A stretch of DNA of 64,000 bases, from the NCBI RefSeq assembly GCF_018130955.1, contig NZ_JAFCJM010000017.1, forward strand, positions 62,001-126,000, given 5' to 3'. The DNA is from Bradyrhizobium liaoningense. Its GTDB lineage: Bacteria; Pseudomonadota; Alphaproteobacteria; Rhizobiales; Xanthobacteraceae. The position numbers and the translations under genes were made by a program. This document shows, in pieces, positions 26,904-34,654 of the stretch (position 1 is the stretch's first letter; the number at the start of each line of letters is the position of its first letter). Under the pieces are notes generated by a model. That model had not been told where the DNA came from, made no database searches, and saw only the letters and a list, made by a program, of their open reading frames with translations.

Positions 26904-27551
26904 TCAATCCACCCCCGACAAATCCTTCGGCAGCAACGCCTTGAACAGCGTGAGCATCCGCCGTGCCTCCGCGGGCGGCAACATGATCGCCTGACGGACT
27001 GCGGCTGCAATCAGCACCATCGCCAGCTCGGCGAAACTGGTGAGTGCCGCGGCCGGCGTCTTCGGCGCGACGCGCTGCAGGGCCTCGCGGAGCAGACCGG
27101 CGAGACAGGCGACGTCGTCCTGGTCGATCCTCTGTAAGGCGCGATCGGCCTGCGTCGCCTGCCAGATGTGGTGCATGGTCGGGTGCTCGCGGAACATCTG
27201 CACATAGCCGTCGGTGATCCGGCACAGGGCAGGGTGGAGGTCGGACAACTTCTTCATGTCGGCGAGGTCGCGTCGCACGCAGTCGCGCCCGATCGCATTG
27301 TAGCGCTCGGCCAGCGTTCCGATGATCGCGCTCTTGTCGGGAAAATATTGATACAGCGAGCCGAACGCGATGCCGGTGCGTTCGACGATATCGCTCATCC
27401 GGAAGGCGTCGCTGCCCTTTTCGGTGATCACTTCAGCCGCACAGGCGAGGATGCGGTCGAAGCGCTCGCGGCTTCGCTCCTGGGTCGGAACGAGTGCCGC
27501 CCGGCCCGCCGGCGCGCGGGCGGTTTCCTTGGCTCTGCGACGTCCGGCCAT
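26904..27551 (-). CDS. TetR/AcrR family transcriptional regulator
   Basis: A 215-aa TetR-type repressor. A basic N-terminal tail (MAGRRRAKETARAP) precedes the helix-turn-helix at about residues 28-75 (RMSDIVERTGIAFGSLYQYFPDKSAI). The C-terminal domain is alpha-helical, and its composition resembles regulators with a TetR_C_13-type ligand pocket. It is divergent from the DUF1772 membrane protein gene. A perfect 19-bp palindrome at 27598-27616 lies in the shared promoter, 47 bp upstream of its start. Confidence 0.88.
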   Translation of the reverse strand: MAGRRRAKETARAPAGRAALVPTQERSRERFDRILACAAEVITEKGSDAFRMSDIVERTGIAFGSLYQYFPDKSAIIGTLAERYNAIGRDCVRRDLADMKKLSDLHPALCRITDGYVQMFREHPTMHHIWQATQADRALQRIDQDDVACLAGLLREALQRVAPKTPAAALTSFAELAMVLIAAAVRQAIMLPPAEARRMLTLFKALLPKDLSGVD

Positions 27552-27572
27552 TGGTTCCTCATTGGAAATGGG

Positions 27573-27601
27573 TTGACGACAGGAATAAGAGAGTTTATCG
27601 C
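27573..27601 (+). promoter_or_regulatory. Candidate promoter of the DUF1772 gene
   Basis: TTGACG (27573-27578) and TATCGC (27596-27601) are separated by 17 bp. The -10 box runs into the palindrome at 27598-27616, so a bound TetR protein would block it. The -10 match is weak. Confidence 0.4.
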
Positions 27602-27616
27602 ATTTATCAAATGCGA
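27598..27616. promoter_or_regulatory. TetR-type operator, perfect 19-bp palindrome
   Basis: The arms TCGCATTT and AAATGCGA are perfect complements around a 3-bp centre (ATC). The site lies between the divergent tetR (start 27551) and DUF1772 (start 27645) genes and overlaps the predicted -10 region. Such symmetry and placement are typical of an autoregulated TetR operator. Confidence 0.65.
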
Positions 27617-27644
27617 GAAGTTATCGTATTCTGGAGATGTCTTT

Positions 27645-28133
27645 ATGCGCCAGCTTCTCACGACGGGCCTGCTCTGGTTTTCGGCGATCGGCTGTGGCCT
27701 CATCGCCGGGCTCTATTTTGCCTTCTCGACCTTCATCATGACCGCGCTTGGCCGTATCGATCAGGCCGCTGGCATCGCCGCGATGAACGGTATCAATGTC
27801 GAGATCGTGCGCTCGCTGTTCATGCCGTTCTTTCTCGGCACGACGCTGTCGTGTGCCGTGCTCGTGGTGATGGGCCTGTTACGCCCAGGCGAGCCGGGCG
27901 CGGTCGCGATGATCGTAGGCGGCGGTGCCTACGTGATCGGAATGTTCGTCGTGACCGTGGTGTTCAATGTGCCGCTGAACAACGCGCTCGCCGCGGTCCA
28001 GCCGTCGAGCCCCGAGGCGGCGTCCTTGTGGTCCGTCTATCTCAAGGACTGGACCTTCTGGAACCACGTGCGCACGATCGCCTCGCTCGGCGCTTCCGTG
28101 CTGTTCATCGCGGTGCTGGCAGGCACCTTGTAG
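27645..28133 (+). CDS. DUF1772 (anthrone oxygenase-like) membrane protein
   Basis: A 162-aa integral membrane protein with four hydrophobic helices. The pattern (ATG...GLLWFSAIGCGLIAGLYFAFSTF, then FNVPLNNALA, then W...WNHVRTIASL) matches the DUF1772 family, which includes fungal anthrone oxygenases. The start ATG 27645 has GGAG 9 nt upstream; the frame is open far upstream but without coding character. The divergent TetR gene and palindromic operator suggest inducible expression. The stop codon TAG lies inside a palindromic repeat that begins at 28127. The substrate is unknown. Confidence 0.85.
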   Translation: MRQLLTTGLLWFSAIGCGLIAGLYFAFSTFIMTALGRIDQAAGIAAMNGINVEIVRSLFMPFFLGTTLSCAVLVVMGLLRPGEPGAVAMIVGGGAYVIGMFVVTVVFNVPLNNALAAVQPSSPEAASLWSVYLKDWTFWNHVRTIASLGASVLFIAVLAGTL

Positions 28134-28215
28134 GGTGGGCAAAGGCGCTCTTGCGCCGTGCCCACCGCTTCTGCGGAAGCACACGCGGTGGGCACGCTTT
28201 CGCTTTGCCCACCCT
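28127..28215. repeat. 89-bp palindromic repeat, GTGGGCAAAG family, copy 2
   Basis: It is nearly identical to the element at 24074-24165: it starts CTTGTAGGGTGGGCAAAGGC and ends CTTTGCCCACCCT. The first seven bases supply the last codons and the TAG stop of the DUF1772 gene, and the other end stops 19 bp before the argE stop. It therefore sits exactly between two convergent genes. Confidence 0.85.
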
Positions 28216-28233
28216 GCGCACCGGGCATCGGGG

Positions 28234-29427
28234 CTACGTCTCCGTCGTCGCGCAATGCGCGATCAATCCCGCGACGAACTCGCCGCACTTCAACAGCTCC
28301 GACATCTCCACGAACTCGTCCGGCGTGTGCGCCTGCGCGATCGAGCCGGGACCGACCACTACCGACGGCACGCTCGCCATGCTGACGAACAGGCTTGCCT
28401 CGGTGCCGAAGGCGACTTTTGCGTGGTCGTTGCGTCCCGCGAGCTTTTTCGCGAGCGTGACGATGGTATCGCCGGCCGGCGTGTCGAGGGCGGGATAGTC
28501 GAGGATTTCTTCGAATTCGATGCCGCAATCCGGATGCCGCTTCTTCATCGCCGGCTCGATCTCGGCTTTGGCCCAGGCGACGATGGCATCCGTCACCTCG
28601 CGGGATTCCGTGATGCCGATGCCGCGGCATTCGAACTCGACGGTGCAGGTATCGGGCACGATGTTGAGCGCGGCGCCGCCATGCACGATCGAGGTGAGCA
28701 ACGTCGAGTGCGGAACGTCGTAGAGGCTGTTCGCTTGCGTCTTTGCGGCCAGCGCGTCGGCGCGGCGGCGGATCTCCGTGATCAGCTCGGCGGCATATTC
28801 GATGGCGTTGACGCCGTCGGGCGCGATCGAGGAGTGCTTTGCAAGGCCCCGGAACGTCGCGCGCACGCCATGCTTGCCCTTGTGGCCGATGATGACCTTC
28901 ATCTCGGTCGGTTCGCCGACGAAGCAGCCGAGCGGCTTTATCGGCTTGCGGTCGACCTCGCGCAGCATCGGACGCACGCCGACGCAGCCGATCTCCTCGT
29001 CGTAGGAGATCGCGAGATGAATCGGCGTCTTGAGTCTTGCATCTAACATCTCCGGCACCATGGCGAGGCACACGGCGACAAAACCCTTCATGTCGGTGGT
29101 GCCGCGGCCGTAGAGCCGGCCGTCGCGCTCGACCAGCTTGAACGGATCATGCGTCCAGGTCTGGCCCGCGACCGGCACGACGTCGGTATGCCCCGACAAA
29201 ACAAGCCCGCCGCGGTCGTCGGGGCCGATCGTCACCCAGAGCGAGGCCTTCTGGCCGGTTTCGTCGACGATCCGCTGCCCGCTGATGCCGAGGGAGGCGA
29301 GATAGGTCTCGATGTAGGCGATCAAAGCCAGGTTGGAACGATCGCTGACCGTATCGAAGGCAACGAGGTCGGCGAGCAGTTTGCGGATGTGGTCGGGTCT
29401 CGGACTTGGCAATGTTGGGCTTGGCAT
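28234..29427 (-). CDS. argE: Acetylornithine deacetylase-like M20 metallopeptidase
   Basis: A zinc-dependent deacylase of the M20 family, 397 aa, close to ArgE length. The metal-site residues are visible: H80 and D82 in SGHTDVVPV, D112 in GTTDMKGF, and E144/E145 in SYDEEIGC. The N-terminal and lid domains are complete. It lies 4 bp downstream of a LysR gene on the same strand. A divergent transporter pseudogene is next to that regulator. The regulator-linked context suggests scavenging of an N-acyl amino acid rather than housekeeping arginine synthesis, so the gene symbol is a family label. Confidence 0.82.
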   Translation of the reverse strand: MPSPTLPSPRPDHIRKLLADLVAFDTVSDRSNLALIAYIETYLASLGISGQRIVDETGQKASLWVTIGPDDRGGLVLSGHTDVVPVAGQTWTHDPFKLVERDGRLYGRGTTDMKGFVAVCLAMVPEMLDARLKTPIHLAISYDEEIGCVGVRPMLREVDRKPIKPLGCFVGEPTEMKVIIGHKGKHGVRATFRGLAKHSSIAPDGVNAIEYAAELITEIRRRADALAAKTQANSLYDVPHSTLLTSIVHGGAALNIVPDTCTVEFECRGIGITESREVTDAIVAWAKAEIEPAMKKRHPDCGIEFEEILDYPALDTPAGDTIVTLAKKLAGRNDHAKVAFGTEASLFVSMASVPSVVVGPGSIAQAHTPDEFVEMSELLKCGEFVAGLIAHCATTET

Positions 29428-29431
29428 CAGT

Positions 29432-30385
29432 TTACTCGATAGGTTGGGAGAAGGGGCTTTCCGGCTGTTCGGTCCGGATGAAGTTGGCGAGTGAGCGCGC
29501 GGCCGGTGTCAACGATCCGCGCGCGGGAACGGCAACGGCGGTCTCGAGCGTCATCTTGAGATCCAGCGGGCGGAACACCATGGACTTTTCCGGACGCAGT
29601 TCCAGCGGAAAGGGATTGAGGATCGCAACGCCAAGACCGGCGCGGACCATCTCGACGACAAAGGTCGAGGTCGACGCTTCCGCGACGATCGTGGGTTCGG
29701 ACCTGACCGCTGCAAAGGCGGCGTCGAGCTTGTTGCGCAGCGGAAAGCGGCGGCTCAGCGCGATCATGCGCTCGCCGACCAGATCGCCGATCGCAAGCTC
29801 GGGGCGCGCGGCGAGCCGGTGTCCCCGCTGCAGGAGCACGTGCGGCCGCGCGCGCCTGAAGATTTCTAGTCGCACGCCGTCGTGCGACGTGGCCTGATCC
29901 ACCAGCGCGAGTTCGGCGCTGCCGTCGGCAACCGCGCCGAGGCAGTCCGTCGACTTGCCGACCTCCATGTGAACGCGCGTGCCCGGCTCGCGCGCGATGA
30001 AGCGTGCCAAGAGTGGCGCGAGGAAAAGATTGGCCAGCGTCGGTGGTGCGGCAACGCGGATCGCGGTGGCACCGTCGCTGCGCGGCGCTGCAAGCTGATC
30101 GAGCAGATCGAACACGACGGCGGCACGCGCTTCCAGCGCAAGTGCCTCCGCTGTTGGCGCGAGGCGTCCGTTGCGCCGTGCGAACAGCGGCTGTCCGAGC
30201 CGCGCTTCCAGGCTGGCGATCGCGCGCGATACCGACGGCTGCGAGACACCGAGTTGACGCGCCGCTTGCGTCGTCTTGCCCGTCGCAATCATCGCCCGCA
30301 GCGCTTCAATCTCGCGCAGCGAGGGACGAAGCTTGCCGTCATCGCCGATCTCAGTGGTGTTGGTTTTTCTATTCATTCGCTGCAT
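29432..30385 (-). CDS. LysR-family transcriptional regulator
   Basis: A LysR-type regulator of 317 aa. The winged helix-turn-helix is at about residues 19-78 (LREIEALRAMIATGKTTQAARQLGVSQPSVSRAIASLE), followed by the periplasmic-binding-fold effector domain. ATG 30385 or 30376 may be used. The frame runs to 31180, but that extension lies antisense to the transporter gene and is a shadow. It is co-directional with argE (4-bp gap) and divergent from the MHS transporter. A TTGCA-N15-TGCAA inverted repeat lies in the 120-bp gap. It probably controls both units. Confidence 0.87.
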   Translation of the reverse strand: MQRMNRKTNTTEIGDDGKLRPSLREIEALRAMIATGKTTQAARQLGVSQPSVSRAIASLEARLGQPLFARRNGRLAPTAEALALEARAAVVFDLLDQLAAPRSDGATAIRVAAPPTLANLFLAPLLARFIAREPGTRVHMEVGKSTDCLGAVADGSAELALVDQATSHDGVRLEIFRRARPHVLLQRGHRLAARPELAIGDLVGERMIALSRRFPLRNKLDAAFAAVRSEPTIVAEASTSTFVVEMVRAGLGVAILNPFPLELRPEKSMVFRPLDLKMTLETAVAVPARGSLTPAARSLANFIRTEQPESPFSQPIE

Positions 30386-30410
30386 AGAAATTTGAAAAGG
30401 AAATAAATAT

Positions 30411-30435
30411 TTGCATAGCATGATCCTGCGTGCAA
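30411..30435. promoter_or_regulatory. Candidate LysR binding site between regulator and transporter
   Basis: The inverted repeat TTGCA-N15-TGCAA lies 26 bp upstream of the LysR start, in the divergent promoter region. LysR sites are interrupted palindromes of this kind. The arms are short, so support is moderate at best. Confidence 0.35.
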
Positions 30436-30505
30436 GCTTTTTGCCCCACGAAGAACCGAGGCCGCGCGGCGCGGCTGCGGGAACTGCCAGCGAACGGGGG
30501 ACAGC

Positions 30506-31797
30506 GTGAGCGCAATTGCGGAACGTGGGATGACGAATGAACGAAAGTCGGTGGGCCGCGCGGCCGTGGCCGCGACCGTCGGCAACATGCTCGAATGGTA
30601 CGACTTCACGATCTACGCCGCGTTCGCGGTGCCGATCTCGAAGGCGTTCTTTCCCGCCGACAGCGAGGTGGTGTCGCTGCTGATCGGCTTCGTGACTTTC
30701 GGCATCGGCTTCGTCGCGCGCCCCTTCGGCGCGATCGTACTCGGCAGTTTTGCCGATCGGCGCGGTCGCCGCGACGCGCTGAGCCTGACCATCCTGCTGA
30801 TGGCGCTCGGCACCGGGATCATCGCGCTGTGTCCGGGCTATGATCGCATCGGGCTTGCGGCGCCGGTCATCATTCTGCTCGCCCGCATCATCCAGGGCTT
30901 TTCGGCGGGCGGCGAGATCCGTGGTGCGGTCTCGACGCTGGTCGAGCATGCACCTCCCGCACGCCGCGGCTTCTATGCGTCGTTCCAGCAGATGTCGCAG
31001 GGCGGCTCGACCATGCTGTCCGGCCTCGTTGCACTCACCATTTCGCTGGCACTTCCTGCTTCCGCCGTCACCGAATGGGGTTGGCGTCTTGCCTTCGTCG
31101 TCGGGCTCCTGATCGCACCGGTCGGCCTCTACATCCGTCGCGAGCTCGAGGACGCGCCGCTGTTCAAGGCGTCCGATCATGCGACGGAGGCGCCGTTCCG
31201 CTCCGTCCTACGCGACCATTGGCGGACGGTGCTGACCGGCATGCTGGTGGTCATGCTGTGGACGGTCGCGCAATATATCGCGAATTATTTCCCGACCTTT
31301 GCGGCGCGTGAGCTGAAAGTGCCTCTGTCCCAGTCTTATCTCGGTCCGCTTACGGTCGGCACGGTTCTCCTGTTCTGTCCGCTGGTCGGTGCGCTGGCCG
31401 ATCGCTTTCGGCGTCAGCGCGTGATGGTCGTCGGCGCCGCCGGGCTTGCGATGGTTGCCTATCCTATCCGGCATTCGCTTACCTGATCGCGTCGCCGACG
31501 CCGGAACGCCTGATATCGAGCCAGATCGCAGTCGCGGTCTTCATGCTGATCTATACGGCGCCGGCATCGGCCGTACTGGCCGAGCTGTTCCCGACGAAGG
31601 TGCGTGCTACCGGCATTTCCCTCACCTACAGCCTCGGCGTTGCGATCTTCGGCGGCTTCACGCCAGCAATCATCACCGCGCTGGTCAACTGGACTGGACG
31701 GCCGATTGCGGTGGCGTTCTATCTGGTGGGCGCGGCGTTGATCAGCCTGCTGACGGTGCTGACGCTGCGGGACCGGACCGGCGAGGTGTTGTCGTAA
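30506..31797 (+). pseudogene. MHS-family (MFS) metabolite:proton symporter, broken by a frameshift
   Basis: An MFS transporter of the metabolite:H+ symporter type (GNMLEWYDFTIYAAF motif at the N-terminus; FADRRGRRDAL loop 2-3). It starts at GTG 30506 and reads normally for about 318 codons. It then runs out of frame to a stop at 31486. The C-terminal part continues in another frame to 31797 (YLIASPTPERL...FPTKVRATGISLTYSLGVAIFGG). The cause is visible: TATCC is tandemly duplicated at 31460-31469. Removing one copy restores a 428-aa protein of normal length. The protein as written would lose its last three helices or so. It could be a true recent mutation, a reversible slippage site or a sequencing error. 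Confidence 0.88.
31460..31469 (+). repeat. 5-bp tandem duplication (TATCC x2) causing a frameshift
   Basis: Two adjacent copies of TATCC occur where the MHS transporter changes reading frame. With one copy the codons read Ala-Tyr-Pro-Ala-Phe-Ala-Tyr-Leu and the downstream frame joins exactly. Confidence 0.85.
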
Positions 31798-32024
31798 GCC
31801 GCCCGGTCACGCGTCGGCGAAACGCGGGTCGAGAGCCGTGTTTCGCCCGCGCCGCAATGATCCGGGAAAAAGTGTTTGCTTGCAGATGGTTGAGGGCATC
31901 TGCGGTCCGGATCGCGCATTGCGCGATCCTACTTTGCATGGGGTTGTTTTTCGAAAAAGGATGTTTCCTCAGGACGACAGTCGACGGTGTCGCCGCAGCC
32001 TTCGGCAAGGCGACACCGAACTTG

Positions 32025-32810
32025 TTACACCGGCTTGCCCGTATACGGCATCGATGCAGTCAGGCCACCGTCGACCGGGAACGCCTGGCCGTTGACATAC
32101 GATGCTTCGTCACTCGCCAGGAACAGGCCCATCGCGGCGAGTTCGTGCGGCTGGCCGGGGCGCTTCAGCGGGTTGAGCTGGCCGATCTTGTCTGATGTGC
32201 CGCGCTCCTTGGCGCGATCGAAGATCGGTTTGGTCATGCCGGTCTCGATCAGGCCCGGACACACCGCATTGATGCGCACGCCGGTGCCGGAGAGCGAATA
32301 GGCGGTGGTCTGCACCAGAGAGATCACGCCGGCCTTGCTCGCCGCGTAAGGGTGACCGCTCGCGCCGGCCTTGAGGCCCGCGACCGACGCGGTCAGAACG
32401 ATCGAGCCATATTGCTGCTTCACCATGTGCGGCATGGCGTGCTTCACGGCGAGGAAGGGTCCGATCAGATTGATGCGCAGGACCTCCTGCCACTGCTCCA
32501 CCGTCTGCTCGCCGAGCGGCACCAGCCCGCCCGAGACGCCGGCATTGGCCCAGATCACGTCGAGCCGGCCATGCGTCTTCACGGCTTTGTCGATGACGGC
32601 GATGACGTCCTTCTCGGAACCCGCATCCGCCATCATCGCTTCGGCGATGCCGCCGGCCTTCTTCACCTCGTCGACCGTCTCCTTCACCGCCTCAGTGCGA
32701 TCGACCGCGATCAGCTTTGCGCCTTCCCTGGTGAACAGGAGCGCGGCCGCACGGCCGATGCCGCTGCCTGCGCCAGTGATGATGACGGATTTGCCTTGCA
32801 GGCGGCCCAT
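32025..32810 (-). CDS. Short-chain dehydrogenase/reductase (SDR)
   Basis: A classical SDR of 261 aa from ATG 32810 (MGRLQGKSVIITGAGSGIG), which has a GAGAAA site upstream; an in-frame ATG seven codons earlier is possible. The cofactor motif TGAGSGIG is at residues 12-19, the catalytic tyrosine and lysine are Y155 and K159 (YAASK), and the C-terminus is GQAFPVDGGLTA. It is divergent from the histidine phosphatase gene. The substrate is unknown, although neighbours (phosphatase, second SDR) suggest involvement in hydroxyacyl or alcohol metabolism. Confidence 0.9.
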   Translation of the reverse strand: MGRLQGKSVIITGAGSGIGRAAALLFTREGAKLIAVDRTEAVKETVDEVKKAGGIAEAMMADAGSEKDVIAVIDKAVKTHGRLDVIWANAGVSGGLVPLGEQTVEQWQEVLRINLIGPFLAVKHAMPHMVKQQYGSIVLTASVAGLKAGASGHPYAASKAGVISLVQTTAYSLSGTGVRINAVCPGLIETGMTKPIFDRAKERGTSDKIGQLNPLKRPGQPHELAAMGLFLASDEASYVNGQAFPVDGGLTASMPYTGKPV

Positions 32811-32943
32811 GCGTTTCTCCCTTTCGCTCACGCGCGACGCTTGCCGCGCGACGGAATTTCAAACAAGATTTCAAACACGTTAGTGTCTTGAGACGCGTCC
32901 GCTACTCACGTACAGCGACATCAAACGGGATGGAAGAGTTTCG

Positions 32944-33642
32944 ATGGCAGGTGCAGACAAGCCGAAAGTGGTCACGACACGGTGGTGGTGGGTCCGTCAC
33001 GCGCCGGTGCGCAATGACGGTGGCAATATCTACGGGCAGAGCGACATCGCCTGCGACACCAGCGACACCTATGTGTTCAACGCCGTCGCAAAGGTGCTGC
33101 CGCGCCATGCGGTCTGGTATTCGAGCAATCTGATGCGCACGCACCAGACCGCGGAGGCGATCTGGGCGGTCGGCTTTCCAAAACCGGCAACGATGAAATG
33201 GGAAGCCGATCTCGCCGAACAGAATCTCGGCCAGTGGCAGGGCACGAGCCGCGCCGCGTTTCTTGCGAGCCGCCCCGTCGGCTCGAGCTGGTTCGCCGAC
33301 ATCAATGAGCCCGCGCCCGGCGGCGAAAGCTTCATGGATCTCTACAACCGCACCCGCCGCACCATCGAGCGGATCAACCTCGAGGCCGCCGGGCAGGACG
33401 TGATCGCGGTCGCGCATGGCGGCACGATCAAGGCGGCGCTCGGGTTCGCGCTCGACGGCCAGCCGGAGCGGGGGCTGTCGTTCGACATCGACAATTGCTC
33501 GGTGACACGGCTGGACTACTTCTCGAGTCCCGAACGCACGGTCTGGCGCCTGCCCATGGTCAATCAGCAGCCGTGGATCGCGGATGACGCGCATGCGGCG
33601 ATGCATCAGCCGGCGGGACCGGAAGTCAAGAAACTCGCCTGA
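32944..33642 (+). CDS. Histidine phosphatase family (phosphoglycerate mutase-like) protein
   Basis: A branch-1 histidine phosphatase of 232 aa. The phosphorylated histidine is H19 in WWWVRHAPV, the second catalytic histidine is H158 in VAVAHGGTIKAAL, and the arginine R18 precedes the first. The region YSSNLMRTHQTAEAI is the usual second conserved block. It starts at ATG 32944 and is followed 69 bp later by an SDR on the same strand. Its target may be a phosphorylated metabolite; pairing with the ACAD/kinase genes upstream is speculative. Confidence 0.87.
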   Translation: MAGADKPKVVTTRWWWVRHAPVRNDGGNIYGQSDIACDTSDTYVFNAVAKVLPRHAVWYSSNLMRTHQTAEAIWAVGFPKPATMKWEADLAEQNLGQWQGTSRAAFLASRPVGSSWFADINEPAPGGESFMDLYNRTRRTIERINLEAAGQDVIAVAHGGTIKAALGFALDGQPERGLSFDIDNCSVTRLDYFSSPERTVWRLPMVNQQPWIADDAHAAMHQPAGPEVKKLA

Positions 33643-33711
33643 GCCCTTGTCCGATCACCTGGTCGCGGCGCAGGCTTCAAACAAATTGAACTCGTACTCT
33701 GGGAGAGAAAC

Positions 33712-34479
33712 ATGACCTTGTTCGACATGAAGGGAAAAGTCGCTGTCATCACCGGCTCGACGCGCGGCATCGGGCTTGCGATCGCCGAGCGCATGGCCGA
33801 GCACGGCGCCAAGGTGGTGATCTCCTCGCGCAAGGCCGACGTCTGCGAGCAGGTGGCGCAGGGCATCAACGACAAGTTCGGCAAGGGGACGGCAGTGGCG
33901 ATCGCCGCCAACATCTCCTCGAAGGAGAATCTGCAAAACCTGATCGACGAGAGCAACCGCGCCTTCGGCAAGATCGACGTGCTGGTCTGCAACGCTGCGT
34001 CGAACCCGTATTACGGTCCGCTGGCCGGCATCTCCGACGATCAGTTCCGGAAAATTCTCGACAACAACATCGTCGCCAACAACTGGATCATCTCGATGGT
34101 GGTGCCGCAGATGATCGAGCGCAAGGACGGCTCGATCATCATCGTGTCCTCGATCGGCGGCCTCAAGGGCTCGACCATCCTCGGCGCCTACGCGATCTCG
34201 AAGGCCGCCGACATGCAGCTCGCGCGCAACCTGGCCTGCGAATACGGCCCGCACAACATCCGCGTGAACTGCATCGCGCCCGGCCTGATCAAGACCGACT
34301 TCGCAAAAGCCTTGTGGGACAATCCGGAGAACCTGAAGGCCTCGACCTCGCGCTCGCCGCTCTTGCGCATCGGCATCCCCGACGAGATCGCGGGCGCGGC
34401 CGTGTTCCTGGGCTCGAAGGCCGGCGACTTCATGACCGGCCAGACCATGGTGATCGACGGCGGCGCGACGATCAGCTGA
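33712..34479 (+). CDS. Short-chain dehydrogenase/reductase (SDR)
   Basis: A classical SDR of 255 aa, preceded by GGGAGAGAAAC. The cofactor motif TGSTRGIG is at residues 14-21, the catalytic residues are S146, Y160 and K164 (YAISK), and the C-terminus is TGQTMVIDGGATIS. NAAS replaces the NNAG motif near residue 94, as in dehydrogenase/reductase DHRS4-like enzymes. It is probably co-transcribed with the histidine phosphatase. Confidence 0.9.
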   Translation: MTLFDMKGKVAVITGSTRGIGLAIAERMAEHGAKVVISSRKADVCEQVAQGINDKFGKGTAVAIAANISSKENLQNLIDESNRAFGKIDVLVCNAASNPYYGPLAGISDDQFRKILDNNIVANNWIISMVVPQMIERKDGSIIIVSSIGGLKGSTILGAYAISKAADMQLARNLACEYGPHNIRVNCIAPGLIKTDFAKALWDNPENLKASTSRSPLLRIGIPDEIAGAAVFLGSKAGDFMTGQTMVIDGGATIS

Positions 34480-34520
34480 CGCTTGCGCGGGAAGGGGGCG
34501 CGTACGCGCCTCCTACTCAG

Positions 34521-34626
34521 TCGTCATCGCCCGCGAAGGCGGGCGATCCAGTATCCCAGAGGCGGCAGTTGTGAGCGACAACTCTCGCCGCGGAGTACTG
34601 GATGCCCCGCCTTCGCGGGGCATGAC
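34521..34626. repeat. 106-bp palindromic intergenic repeat
   Basis: The left arm (TCGTCATCGCCCGCGAAGGC, then GATCCAGTAT) and right arm (TACTGGATGCCCCGCCTTCG, then CGGGGCATGAC) form a long imperfect hairpin. It lies between the convergent SDR and serine hydrolase genes and could also end their transcripts. Confidence 0.75.
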
Positions 34627-34654
34627 AGAGAAAATTTGAGGACGCGCCGTCCCC

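Noticed and set aside
30386..31180. N-terminal extension of the LysR gene to 582 aa
   Set aside because: It lies antisense to the MHS transporter, and its Arg/Asp/His-rich sequence is a shadow. The LysR domain starts at 30385.
31798..32024. Possible half of a GAGCATGA-type repeat around ATGATCCGGGAAAAAGTG
   Set aside because: Only one arm resembles the family and the second arm is not found, so I could not support a repeat.
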